Positions 37,586 to 49,500 of a stretch of 64,000 bases of DNA are shown here, one piece after another. How positions within the stretch are numbered: position 1 is the stretch's first letter; every line of letters starts with the position of its first letter. The stretch comes from Diphasiastrum complanatum (taxonomy: Eukaryota > Streptophyta > Lycopodiopsida > Lycopodiales > Lycopodiaceae), in the NCBI GenBank assembly GCA_029204225.1, contig CM055111.1, positions 9,679,000 to 9,742,999 of the forward strand, written 5' to 3'. A program made the translations under genes and the position numbers. The notes beneath the pieces were generated by a model. That model ran no database searches. It was not told the origin of the DNA and saw nothing but the letters and a program-made list of their open reading frames with translations.

Positions 37586-38013
37586 CATGTCAAACCTCAA
37601 AACAAAAGAGGTAAATTTTGAAGAGATAATTGACCCTATTCAAAAGACATTGCAATTGCTGGAAGATTCTTTTCTTCAAAAAAAATTCATTGATCCACAA
37701 TATCTTTGATACAATTACAGGTTGCACCTCGGTGACAACCAAAAAACTTGTGTACACCTGATGAAAAGAATTATTTCCTATCGCCTCATTTATGAAGCAA
37801 TGGACATGCACTCTAAATAAGGATGGTACAACAAATTATATTGTCAAGATAGATCTCAAGAAAGCTTTCAAATTGAAAGCAATTTCTGGTAGAAGACACG
37901 AACAATTCGCAATATTTACAAAAGGAATACATCATTGTTTTACAATGATTAGAGGCCTTCCTACACATGTAGGAATGGAGACAAATAATCATTCCAAAAC
38001 AGGATGTGGTTCC
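37586..38013. other. 3' flank of ATXR3
   Basis: A plus-strand open frame at 37792-38070 reads KIDLKKAFKLKAIS and similar text. It vaguely recalls a reverse transcriptase but lacks any decisive motif. The stretch presumably includes the 3' UTR of ATXR3 on the minus strand; no polyadenylation signal is clear. Confidence 0.35.
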
Positions 38014-40508
38014 TCACAGCTCATCCCATGGACCTTCAAAAACAGCGGGACGAGTTCTGAGCCAACGTAACATATCTGGATTAAGTCTGCTGCTAGTTCG
38101 AACGCTATCCAGCATGGGACTTCCAAAAAGGCCTCCATTGCTTTTGAACTTCCAAAACTCTGCCTTGGGCCACTGCTTCTGGGGTCTTTGCTCCTGTCCA
38201 CAAAAAATACAAGAAAGAAAAGACAGTAGATAGAGCTGTAAGAAATTGAGCGCAGAATTATGAGAGGAAATAGCTCCACGTAAGTAAAGATTGGAGCAAA
38301 CAAACATCAGCTAGATGCATTTCTTTTACGGCTTGCCAGCATCTTTTGATCCCCTTTAGCTTCCAGATTACCAAAAATCTTGCTCGAAACACAGTAAAAG
38401 TTCATCAATTCTGGAGTTTTATTTAAGTTAATAGAAGTATTATGTGGAAAAAACGTAACTAGACAGTAGATAGATGAGAGTAGGGTAAGATAAAGAACTT
38501 CAGGGACTGGAAAACTCTGGGTAAACTCTGCCATTTGGTTCCATTGATCAAAATAGACAAAGCAGAGGACACTACAAGGTCGTAAGTCAGCAAATGCTAG
38601 CGTCAATTGTTTACATACAGAACAACATTACAATAATGACTGAAGTTTTTTTATATCAAAGGATACCCTACAGAAACAAAATCCAATTAGAAGCATAGTA
38701 CATTTGTCTTACCATATATGCAATCATTTCAACAAGTTTCCTCGAACCATATCCACGCCGAAAGTCTTGCTGAACAGTTTTGGAGTAGCAGGATGATACA
38801 TCCGGCAAAACCAAACAACCTCTTCGTGCTTTTGCTAAGCTTGACCCTGGATCTGCAGCATCCTGCTTGTACCAGTAAATTAACTGGCCCAGCACATAAT
38901 CTTTTCCATATGTCTTACTCCAATATTGGACTCCTGTGCCTAATCCATAGGAATGCCTAGGACCCAGATCCAAGGAATTAAGGGAAATTGCTGGAGAATC
39001 ATAACTATTGTACTCCTGTCAAAGATGTCATTCAAAATTTCTCAGAACAAGTCTCAATGACAGAAAGATATATACATAATTCAGTTTTAGGTTCTGTGGC
39101 TGGAAATAATGACAACATTAAAAAAAACGCAGCTACAGCCTATATTTACACAGAAGCTTTCAAATTCCTCTACAGTAATTTTATACATTTGTAAATAGGT
39201 CCAGAGCCACACAGCTGATTCAAACAGGCTGAATCAGTTTGAATTATGACTTGCTATACAGAAATCTTCAAATTGCAGGTTGAGGAAACATTTCACAAAG
39301 CGTGAATCTCATACCTGGCTGGTAAAGAAATATTTTGTACAAGCATATAAGTGAATAATATCTGCAGCTGCATCATGACGGCAAACACAAGACGATGACA
39401 GACTACGCAGCTTGTCCCTTAACCTAAACAAATCAGCAGATAAAGGATTTCAGGAATTTTTGTACCTGATTAATTGGCATAATGCTTCTTAGAAGACAAA
39501 AGTACCAGATTTATCTGAATGTTTACTGCATGAGGCATACCAGAATAAAGAGTGGCGAAGATTAGACTCCACATTCTTGGACTCATCCGGGTCATGAATC
39601 CGAACCTTGCGCTCAAAAGCAAGAAAGTCTTCCCTTGAAACATGTGGGGCTATGGAATGGAGAAGGTCTCCAACCACAGAGCCCTCGCCCGTCCACAGCA
39701 AATTCACAAGCTCTTTAGACTCCAGCCTCCTTAGTGGTGGTGGAGCTTTACAAGGTTCATTATATAGTTTGGTAAGGACATATCGCACCTACCCCATAGT
39801 CCATAGGCATGGTTCATGTTAAGTCAATTTCTCAATGACTTGCTAATTACCACAATAATTGACAATATAAATCTTTTCATAGGTCAAGGCTGAAAATGAC
39901 AAACCTTGTCGAGCGTGATTGCTAGATTCTGAAGCCTGTTATTGTACACCCCATCTGCCTGCTTTCCATTTATACAATGTCATATTTATAGCAAGTTAAC
40001 AATTTAACAATGAATTTTTAAACTGCATATAAAGATTGATACCACATGTTTAACAGTATCCTTATTCATGTTGGAAGACAATACTAGTGACAAACCTGGA
40101 TTTCTGCATCCAGTCTCTCCAACTCATAATATGCATGGGACCCAAGCTCTCTTTTTTTTTTCTGGTTAGCCTTCATCATCTCTTCAGGAAGAAGGGTACG
40201 TTCCAAATTTATGAAACCAACCTGCATAGTCAATGATACAAGGCCAGCACTTAATCAGCCACCACCTTTCACATTTGCCAAACAACAAAATAACTTATGA
40301 AGCTGAAAGGAGAAAAAATACAGCAGGATGCTGGAAGTACCAAACGTGCGGTGTACTTGATGGCCCAATTTGGTAGCCCAGAAAGCATGCAAGTTCCAAC
40401 ACCTGCTTGCTTCATTTCATTCCATTCATGCTGAGTAACCTCACCATCTCCACATGCCTCTAAGAGCATATGATGTCTGTCCAAAAGCCCATGACACCTC
40501 TTCATAAC
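38014..40508 (-). CDS. ATXR3: ATXR3 exons 14-20: conserved C-terminal region
   Basis: Seven exons encode about 395 residues, conserved in plant ATXR3 and distinguishing it from other SET proteins: KRCHGLLDRHHMLLEAC, GLPNWAIKYTARL, VGFINLERTLLPEEMMK, LQNLAITLDK, VRYVLTKLYNEPCKAPPPLR, HDAAADIIHLYACTKYFF, WSKTYGKDYVLGQLIYWYKQ, ARRGCLVLPDVSSCYSK. The last exon contains QWPKAEFWKFKSNGGLFGSP and ends GPWDEL. Introns are short (about 90-530 bp) apart from the 4-kb one before exon 14. Confidence 0.92.
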
Positions 40509-43500
40509 CTGGAAGATCACATAATCTCATGGTCAAGCCAATACCTCTCAACTTTTGGGAAATGATTATTCATTGATACATGATTGAGTTCTACTGAGAT
40601 TTTGAACACACTACAAAACAATGGTAACAGTAAAATAAACTCCTTAATCAGATCGTCCAAATCCAAATTTATCAGTCTAGTAAGGTTCCATTTCCATTTT
40701 TCACAAAGACTGCTTAGTCTGCCTCGCTCTGGGTTAGTCTTATATAATCAAAGAAAAACTTCATGAGGCATAAATAACTTAAGTTGAAACAGCTCTCAGA
40801 ATAGAAGTTAAACCAAAATGGCTATGAAGTCTGTCATGTGCCAATCTTAGCATTCAACATCTAATCGATTCATAAACATCAAATTAGCATGGAAAAAACA
40901 AGAAATCAAGAAAATAGATAAAATTAGCAAATCTTCACCAGAATAGGCAAGATAGGTAAGATCCATCATTATTATTGATCATTCAGTACATTCGGCCTGA
41001 TCTAGAGCATGATCAACGCTCACATGAACCACAAATTTCTTCAAGAAAGCTCTCAAAGAGAGAAGCTTCAAGAACACTAAGAATTCAAAAATCACAAATG
41101 TGAAATGGCCTCCAAATTTAGCATGACCTCAGCTATGAATAGTGGTCCTTTCTGCCTCTAGTATGAGTTTGGGGCTTTATCTGGCTAAACTGGGCCTTAC
41201 AACCATTACAACGAAATTCGAATTAAAAACCTTCATGTCCTTAAAATGAAGTAACTGACTGTGAAATTCTGATGAGAGTTTCATGACTGTTGCACCTTTC
41301 ATGAATACATCAGCACAATTCTCCTGTATGATATCATATAGAATGTCTATTTTCCCATTTTAAATTTTCTACTGGTAAAATAATCATGTACTTCAATATG
41401 CTTTGTTCCTGCATGGAAAACTGGAAATTCTGCAAGTGCACGGCAGCCCCAGCTATCATAGGATATCCTTGTTAGCTCTCTTTCTTGCAGCCTCATATCT
41501 TCAAATAGTCTTCTTAGCCATCATGTTCAGCGGACCCTGTTTTGTACCCCACCAAATGTTCCATTCCATACATACCGAATGAAACTCGTTCTGTGTGTGA
41601 CACGAGGTTTTTAAAAACTTCAAAAAAAGCTTCCAGAGCCATCCTTTGAGAACCAAAGAAACCAGCAATTGAAGGGCTGCACGCCGCAGAACTGGGCTAA
41701 GGTCTAAGGCTAAGGCCCTTTTAAACACTTGTGACCTCACAGCCACAATTCAGACCAATTGTGCCAAGGGACCCCTGCCCTAGCATTACTTTTTGCTTGC
41801 AGTCATTTCTCCCCACTCTTGTCGCAGCTTTTTTAAAATTTATTTATTTTTCCATTTTTCTGTCAATCTAATTTAGCCAATTAGGCATAAAGTTGACATA
41901 ATGGTTTGCGCAAAAGCAAGGATGCATGTCAGTATTAAAGTATGCAGATAAGTAATGCACATGGTAATTCCTAGGAACTACTTCGCTAAGTGTTTGGTTT
42001 TATTACAAAATTTGCTTTCCTATTATGTGTAATGTCAAGAGGGAAAAGCCTCAAATCCTCAATCACATAATTGAGCTTGCCACAATTTATGATGATAGAG
42101 AAGCAATCACATTTCATGGGTTGATAATTCGGAGCTACTCAGGAAGGCTACTCAGATAAGAGGGTCCAACATGGTTTTCAATTCCAAAAATAAATAAATT
42201 TCAATCAAAAAGTACACATTCTTCTTGTAAGCAAGCATAGGGCTCTGGGTGGTTGTAGTCGTAATAATCAAACAGATCTTTTGCTACCACCCATTTGCTC
42301 TAACTACAAGTACGCAATTGAATTTGGTGAAATCCACAAATGAGTTGTTTACCACAAGTGGTGCCTCAAGTGAAACTAATCATTCAAGATTATAAAATCC
42401 ATATAAATAGGAGCTGTCAATCAATCCAGCTATGAAATTGTGACAAATGGTCAAAAAAGAATGAGGAAAAAGAACATCGTGAATGTAATGTGTGGGTTCG
42501 GAATTTTCTCAATTATCAAACATATTGACATGAATCTTCCTTCTCGTTCTATTGACTATGCAAATAGAGATAGTAACTAGTAGAAAAGTTGTCATTAGGG
42601 CACCCTGCAAATGATCCCTTAAAGAAGAGGAAGAATTTAAAAAGCAACGGACTCAATATTAAGAAAAGGGTTGCATTCCACACACTAATTCTACTCTGGA
42701 TGCTCCTACTTTGCTAGCATCGTGAAAGAATAGATCCTTTTGCTTATGTCTAAATTATAGAGTTGTTAATATGACCACAATAAGAGTTTTATATCATATT
42801 CCTAAGACTGATGACTTGATCAATATGTTGACAGGTGCTTAATACTCCTCTAAAGTTGATGTGAGAAGTGGATAAGATTGAGACTCGTGATTGACATCTT
42901 TGGCACACTTTCAGATTGAAGATTCAGAGGGTTTTTCTTCTTCAACAACGTTCCATAAATTCTTGTCAATCTAATTGTCTACATCCTCATCTTCCAAACC
43001 TGAAAGTGTTCTCCATTGAACCTATCTGAGTATGTGTTTCCAGAATCATTAGGAGAAAACCATAAATTAGCTTTTACATACAAGAATTGCTTGTATATCA
43101 CATTATTCTGCTTGCTGGAAACAGTTGCGATGCTTGATGTATTGGCCACATCCATTTAAATAAAAACTACTGCCAACTTTTGGTTGCATGCCTCCATTAC
43201 ATGAAAAAAGTGGGACATACACTTGAAATTAAGAGCTGGAACTATTTTAGAACATAAGCTTGAAGAGCTGGAACCATCTAAGTGAGTCCGAACCTGCAGT
43301 TTTTCAAGCATGTCCTTCACATAAGGGATAATCTGTTCCATTTTTCAGATAGCAGTTTTATAAACCTTCAAGTGCATTCAACAGCTTTAAGGTCCATTAA
43401 TCTTTAAACCAAGGACCAAGATACTTCCATTGAGGGAAGGACTGTCTTCCTCGAGAAAACCTCTTAGTGATTCCCCATGGTCAAACTCCTTGAGCCCTTG

Positions 43501-46500
43501 ACATATGATTCCATCATTTTCCTCCAAGATATACTATGGTATAAGTCAAAGATCCTTCCACATTTTTTTTCCCTCGTAGCTGGTTGTGTTCCCTACGTTA
43601 CCTTTCACATGGACTTATCAATCTACAATAATTTTTCGTCACACCACCTTCCATTCATGTTATCATCTTAGTACACTATTTCTAACTGTCTTTTCAGCAC
43701 GTAGCCTTCTTGTCCTATGCTCCTCGTGATTGTCTTCAACCCTTCATTTCCTTTGATAGGATGTAGCGATGGCACCTTTCTATGCCTGCAGCACTCTTGC
43801 ATGAAAACTTCCATAGTGGTTGCTGATTCTATTGAGCTCTAGAAAGAGGACTTGAGTTTCTCGCTACCACAAATATAGCTTGGTAAGTTTCACACCTCAG
43901 CATATTATGGAAAATACCAGCACACCCTCTCCTTTCAACACTAGAGAGGCTTCACGAGAGGACTCACCAGTAATTTCCAAAATGGAACATTATCTGGTTT
44001 TTAATTAGTAACCAAGCACCATTCATAGGCTAATGTTGCCGAGCCAGTTGATTAAAAGTGTCGATGATCTTTCTTGAAATGATTCCATCTGTGTTCCACC
44101 ACATCAAACTTAACAGGATTTCTCAAATTTAGCAAAAACTAAAAAAAAAACCTGCCTTGGAAAACATCTTACAGCAATAAATCCCGTATTGAGTAAGAGG
44201 AAAATTGTTATCCATCATGAGTATTGTGTGATACTGACAACCTAATTCATCCTTATTTCCTTGCACTTTGAATAAATCATAAGCATTCAGGTTTCATTCA
44301 TAATGGCTTTGGATTGCATACAGCTTCCAACTCCAATGAAAGAAAAAGACCAAGTTTTCAGCAATTAGGCAACCAAATGCTTCAGCGTTTGAAGCATTCC
44401 CAAGGTCTTGTGCAATATAGACCCTGCAATCTTTCAAGATATTAAGCCACTAATAATTGCCCTACCATAACTAATTGATTAAGCATAGCCAAATTCTTGG
44501 TGCAAAATAGGGGCACCTCATCAAGATTAAAAATTACCTCTTCAAAAGTTCCTGCCCCAGTGAGGTTCAAATAGCTGCCTCGACAAACATGGCTACCACA
44601 TAAACATATAGAAATCTTCCACTCCTCCTTACTCTGTAGAAATGAAACTTAGACTTAGAACTGGGTAATATTGAATATACACATACACTTTGTGACGCAC
44701 ATACTATAGCAAATATAACATACACGAACCATCCTACCTCTGTGACCGAGTTGTAGTCAAAAGTCAACTCTTCTCCATATAAGACTGGACGCAGGGTATA
44801 CACACCAATTGTATAGCGACCATTTACTGCAGTGACCCTGTTTTAAGTAAAATGTCTCCCGTTAACTGCAACCTGAACTTGGCAGAGAAATATATATACA
44901 CAGACTATCGATTCGACTTTTATATCCTGATTTGATCGGCTTTACAAGTCCAGTGAATTCATCAATCCACAAATGCCAAAGAGCAAGAAGCTACAACAAG
45001 CCAAGAGTGTGGTTCTATTCCCAAATTGTATGCTACATCTACAATCAATTATTCGATGTACAGTAACAATCTATATACAGCACCACAACATAGCTAACCC
45101 CTAGACACTATTCGTCAGTAACTAAGAGTAGACAAAACTTTATAAGTTCCTAAGCCTTGAAACACAACAGGAAGGTGCCTAATTGCAGAGTCTGCCTCGC
45201 AATTCAAAAACCATCAAGCTACATTTCAGATCAAAAAGAATTTATCTATGAAAATTATGATGACCTTACTTTGCTTCACAATTGGGTTGACACGAGTGGC
45301 ATATTCGGCTCGCATAATTGGCCTTATGCATTGCATCGACGACCACCAAATCATAGCCACCAGCATCTCCCTGCAACTTCTCAAGTCATATCATTGTTGA
45401 AAAGGAATATATTCTACTCAATCAAAGAGTCTTTCAGCCCAACTATCTATAAATTGTGTTAATAGAAGATGCACTACACCCAACTTTCATTATCTACTTC
45501 ATTGAAAAATTTCAAGCCCACTCTTTACAGATTTTGTAATAGCATTGTAAATAAAGATATATGACGTATGTCAAGGTACCTTGGGTCTCTCAAGCATAAT
45601 ATTATAGAATTCTGTTGCACTGTCTCTTTCCTTCTTTTGCAAAGATCGGATAGCATCCTGCTTCTCATACCATCTCCATGCAGGATAAACCTGAAACACA
45701 TTCTTGAAAGTGAAAACCCTGATGTGCAGGCATCACATGCAGAAGCTAAAACCAACAGTGAAACGTGGCCAGGAATACAAAATTCAGTTACATTATCACT
45801 TTACATGTACATATACTCTATAAGAGTTACTAATCTACATGACATGTCTCAGAATATTCCAGGTACACAAGCCATATATATGATACTAAAAAATTTCAAA
45901 TCCTATTATCAAAAAACTCATTCCCAACGATCAGAGGCGAAATCTCTAAGGCAGCCCCTGCCTCTGAAAAATTCATTATAAATAATAAAGTACATAAAAG
46001 AAGTGTCCGAACCCTTGAAGATGCCAGCTAATTAGCTTTAATGTATCTAAGTTTTCATCTATTTTAGCTTCAATAGAGAATACGTTAAGTCATTTGAAGT
46101 CGGTCACATCTTCCAACATGAGGTGAGTTGGCGTATCGTGCTTGAGTTGGGTTCACCCACCCAGGTTCAATACCCTTGTGATCCCATGGGTTGATATTAC
46201 TACGAAGCATTTGAAATCTGTCACAGGGAAACCTCAGAGAGAAGTTCAGGGAGTAATCCTGCGCTTCAAATTTAAAACTCCAGTCCTAACTGCTTGCAGG
46301 AAAAACCACAGTACATCGCTCTTCTTTCTTTACAAAGTAGAACCCATTCAGGACATGTCCTTCAAATTGATAAAAATTTACCATTCACGTCTCTAATATG
46401 ATCATTAATAAGATGAAATTAAGATTGTGCACAAAGCATTAAAATTTACTTTCTTTTGCAGTTGTGTTAAGTAGTAAAGAAAATCATTGCCAGCCGGCCT

Positions 46501-49500
46501 GCTCTTTCCAAAACTCAGATCTAATGTTTCTTTTGGCTTATTGTCCTCAGACCTAATGTTTCTTTTGGGCTTATTTCTTGAATTGAATGCAACCCCACAA
46601 CAATCCAACCTAAACACTGCGAAAAAATCATGTGACTGTGTGGAGATTTACAAGCGAAAAACACCTTCTTGAAGCTTTTTTCCACCATTTTTTTCTTTGC
46701 TTTGTTTGGAGGCCTATAGTGCATCCTTTTGTGAGAATCTTGTTGCTAGGATTGGTTGTAGGGTTGCTAGGGAGAGAGTGATTGCATGTTCCCAAGCTCC
46801 TTACAGCATAGGTGGTCGGCATGAGCATTCATGTGGTTGACCTGCATGAGGCCCTCTTTGCATAGTTGTTTGATTCTAGGCTTAGGGTTTAGGGTTTAGG
46901 GTGCATCTATAGAGTTAGAGTTTGGAGGCTTTAGAGGTGTGTTATCTTTTTATTTTCCACTTTGCATTGAGTTTTTGACCTTTTTTTAGGGTTTCTATAG
47001 CATGCCTATGGCGTGACTAGCAAGGCATATGCGCGGGGGTTGATCTCTTGGAGCAAGACAAAATAGTTTTTGCAAGGACAGGTGCTCACAGATGGCACTG
47101 TCTTTATTGCAGTACAGCACGGCGATGAGGATCAAAACACACTTGCTTGGTTTGACCAAGCCAGATGGCAAATCCATGGGCATTGTCCCATGCATTGCAA
47201 TTCCTACACCGTAGCAAGAGTGCCTAGTGAACACATGGAGGAGCAGCAGCAACTGGGCCAGCTCATGGGTCCAAGATACAAATTGGTGCACAACTAAGAT
47301 CAAGGGCTGGCAGCAATGGTGCACCTCCTAGCACCAGGGGTTGGGCTTGTTCCACCATCAGCGGTCGTAGGGCCAACAGTGCCTAGTTCACCAACAATAG
47401 CAACAAGAACAACATCATCTACAGGAGAGGCATTTCCAACATCATCTATAGGAGAGGCATTTCCAACAGGAGAGCCAATTGGGGGAGGGCCTACTGAGCG
47501 TAGTGGCCCGAACTATTAACAGTAAAGCAAATGAATGTGTTACCTCAATATCTATAGTGAATTTGACTTTCTTTCATTGATACTTACAGTGCACGGGTCA
47601 CCAAGTAATCCCTAATTGTGTATCACTGGTTGCTTTCGTGAAACGTGGGTTTGAAACTACTCTTATCGAAGTCACTATGGTCTTCATGTCAATAAAAGTG
47701 TTGTAAGAATTGTTCTGATCTAAAAAGTCACAGCTGTGAAAAATCAATTAAAAGAGTAGATGGACGTATCTCTTTTTTTTATACTCTGCTAATGCTATGG
47801 AGACTTTATACATGTTAAAAAGCTCAAAAAGCTTATCCTTAGACTGCACTAGCTATACTGTAAAATGCCCAAAAAGCTAAATAAGGCTTCTTTCACTCAA
47901 AATGAACAGCACAAACTTCAGTAGGAAGATGGTGCCAACAAAAAAGTTCACAACTACAAGCAAATTCATATAACCCAATTGAACTAGCGCAAATGGTTTC
48001 CTTCACAATCTAAGCCAGCAGTTTTGGTAACGCCTCAACAACAAACCTGCATTGATAACCAGCTTAAAACGTAGGCATCCTCAAATTTGTTGCCTCATAG
48101 CAGCAAAATATTTATAAAGTAAACAACGAGCACAAGTCAACACATAGACTTATTTTGGCGAGCAACTACTTTTGTATGATCAAAAGTTGGAAATACTACT
48201 GTACTGATGATGGCACCAGCATTAACAAACAAAATTGGTTAGGCCAAGACAGTATCACTCCTCTTCAACATAATCAGGCAGAGAACTCCAAAAGACACGT
48301 GAACAATTGCAATGACAGCATCCACTCATGAAGATTCAGAAAATACAACTTCTTCCACTATCAACAACTGCGATGCTCAACTTGAATGATTCAAATTTTT
48401 ATTTTCTTACCTCACCAAGGAATTCCACAACAAAATCATCCTTCTGAAATCCACCTTGAGTATTGCAAACTACCCCAAGCCCCTGCACGAGCAAAACATT
48501 AAACTTAGTTCTTTTTATGTCCTAATATATTCCGCAAACAGATACGCATATTATATGTTATCGAGTATAAATCCAACCACATATTCTAAAATAAAAACCA
48601 CTACCCTTTTGAAAAATGTTGGGACCCACTAAACTCTTATAATAAAGAGTCTGTTGAATAAAAACAAACTGCAGAAGATGATTGTCCAGTGAACATTCAG
48701 CTAACAAAAGACTCTTTCCACCACATTCCTTTGGTATATGTTTAGAATTATCTGCTATGAAAATCCATGCTATATCAAGGTAGTATCAAAAGTTTCCTAC
48801 ACAAAAATATGTGTAATCTTTAACTTAAATGTATGACTCACAATGCAAAAAAAAGTAAAGATCATAACTTAGTACCTGCAAACCTCAACATCATTTGAAC
48901 AATGTTTACAACTATCAAGAACCATCAAAAGTTCACAATATCCAAGAGCCACATTTTTTGCAAAAATAAACGTTTAAACTTTTTTTGGAGATACAAGCCA
49001 TTTTCTTTAAAATAAGTTGGAAGACCCCTTTTAAAGTTTTGGCATCAAAATATTAGAGTATCTCACCTTACGATATGCGACATACTTATCCTTGGGCCTC
49101 TTTTGCATGTTACTCAGAAGCCCTTGACAAAACACGTGTAAACTCCGATTGTTTGCTCTCTGAGCATCAAGGGACATTTTCTGCACAACAGATATTAAGG
49201 GATACTCCATAGGGGCCTTCCTTGTACCAGTATAATGGCTTGCTTCTTCATTTAAGGTTCGAAGCAATCCCTGTATTGACAAGTTGGATGCAAAATCATG
49301 TTAGAAAGGTAAAAATAATCTAGATTAAAGATATACCAGTCAAACTATAAAAGAAAGAAAATTTAAATTCAGAGAAGTCTTTGACCTCTTCAATATATTG
49401 ATGTTTTTGCTTTTCACTGAACTCTAATGTATTTTTTGGCATTGTGTCCATTAGCAGGTTATAAGTATAAGGCTCAATTCCATAGACTTCTTGTTCTACA

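Larger units (their letters stand above)
45691..48410 (-). other. ATXR3 intron between SET exons 9 and 10 (2.7 kb)
   Basis: The donor GTAAG follows the FLGE codons at 48411 and the CAG acceptor precedes VYPAW at 45690. It carries a SINE candidate (46091-46225) and telomere-type repeats (46881-46902). Plus-strand frames at 47070-47519 encode a Gly/Pro/Thr-rich peptide with a short tandem duplication (GEAFPTSSI) but no known domain. Confidence 0.8.

Noticed and set aside
37792-38070. Plus-strand ORF with KIDLKKAFKL, possible reverse transcriptase
   Set aside because: Only one weak motif; no active site or neighbouring RT blocks, and part of it overlaps the last ATXR3 exon in antisense.
45525-45755. 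Minus-strand ORF over the ATXR3 exon at 45580-45690
   Set aside because: It reads the exon in the wrong frame; the correct frame gives the conserved SET text VYPAWRWYEK.
47070-47519. Pair of plus-strand ORFs in an ATXR3 intron, possible nested gene
   Set aside because: No start context, splice structure or domain; composition is Gly/Pro/Thr-rich with a tandem duplication and the frames are short.
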